From Opitutaceae bacterium (GTDB lineage: Bacteria > Verrucomicrobiota > Verrucomicrobiia > Opitutales > Opitutaceae), in contig JAIXWF010000011.1 in NCBI GenBank assembly GCA_027482185.1, forward strand, positions 62,001 through 126,000: a DNA stretch of 64,000 nucleotides. Direction: 5' to 3'. Numbering within the stretch: position 1 is the first letter of the stretch; each line of letters starts with the position of its first letter. The notes below the pieces were generated by a model. The model did no database searches and was not told the DNA's origin. It was given only the letters and a program-made list of their open reading frames with translations. Below are positions 63,789-64,000 of this stretch, piece by piece. The translations under genes and the position numbers were made by a program.

Positions 63789-64000
63789 GTGTCCTCCGTT
63801 TCCGCCCAGCCTCTGCCGCCGCCCGCCGTCCCGGCCCTCGCGCGCCCCGAACTGCTCGCACCCGCCGGCGACTGGGAATGCGCCAAGGCGGCGGTCGAAA
63901 ACGGCGCCGACGCGATCTACTTCGGGCTCGAGCGCTTCAACGCCCGGATGCGCGCGAAGAACTTCACGCAGGCGGACCTGCCGGCGCTGATGGCCTTTTT
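63789..64000 (+). CDS. U32 peptidase / tRNA-hydroxylation family, 3' end outside the window
   Basis: Only the first ~70 residues are present, but PELLAPAGDWECAKAAVENG followed by GADAIYFGLERFNAR is the clear start of the U32 family, whose members act as collagenase-like proteins or in rRNA/tRNA modification. GTG 63789 precedes a Pro-rich segment. The gene runs off the window end, so which subgroup it belongs to cannot be decided. Confidence 0.8.
   Translation, partial: MSSVSAQPLPPPAVPALARPELLAPAGDWECAKAAVENGADAIYFGLERFNARMRAKNFTQADLPALMAF

Overview
The window looks like chromosomal DNA from a high-GC Gram-negative bacterium. A member of the Verrucomicrobiota, perhaps Opitutaceae-like, is my best guess. 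Grounds: an outer-membrane apparatus (BamA and a Skp-like chaperone next to dnaB), a heptose adenylyltransferase, frequent GTG/TTG starts, many translationally coupled overlaps, and the mix of FloA/NfeD, XylFGH and creBCD genes. The taxonomic call is inference; no rRNA gene is present.

Bases 1 to about 20.7 kb form an accessory island whose right edge is the 3' end of a tRNA-Asn gene. All its large genes suggest nucleic-acid processing and defence. It opens with the 3' part of an uncharacterised coiled-coil protein. A seven-gene run follows: a beta-class DNA methyltransferase with an N-terminal winged helix, an unknown protein, a coiled-coil protein, a short Hsp70-like ATPase, an 89-residue protein, a type III-like helicase with a C-terminal PD-(D/E)XK nuclease, and a UvrD-family helicase with extra domains at both ends. 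Then come an HNH-like zinc protein, a McrB-like AAA+ motor and a McrC nuclease, and a minus-strand PD-(D/E)XK-like protein. No integrase or transposase is visible. The most unusual feature is the four-gene chaperone-like cassette set between the methylase and the restriction helicase. It could be a chaperone-assisted restriction system. Its components (helicase, methylase, ATPase) recall the helicase-methylase-ATPase type of system described computationally, but I cannot establish identity.

Bases 20.7 to 64 kb are ordinary core chromosome. They hold rplY-pth-rpsF-ssb-rplI, dnaB-bamA-skp, accBC, a HupE/UreJ-like membrane protein, aat and prmA. Next are creBCD (with CreD lacking almost all of its periplasmic domain), purN, rfaE2, a xylFGH sugar importer, and a beta-lactamase-fold hydrolase. 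After these come grpE-dnaJ, manA, an FtsK translocase, a RodZ-like protein and an NfeD-NfeD-FloA membrane operon. The right end has an aldose epimerase, a TatA-like protein, an Smr protein and a nucleotide pyrophosphatase/phosphodiesterase-like enzyme. It closes with AIM24 and DUF4199 proteins, an ECF sigma / anti-sigma / PDZ operon, a LysR regulator, an MFS transporter and the start of a U32 peptidase.

Gene ends were read from the sequence. Starts were chosen by codon, overlap with the neighbour, signal peptide and family N-terminus, and several are alternatives among near-equal choices.
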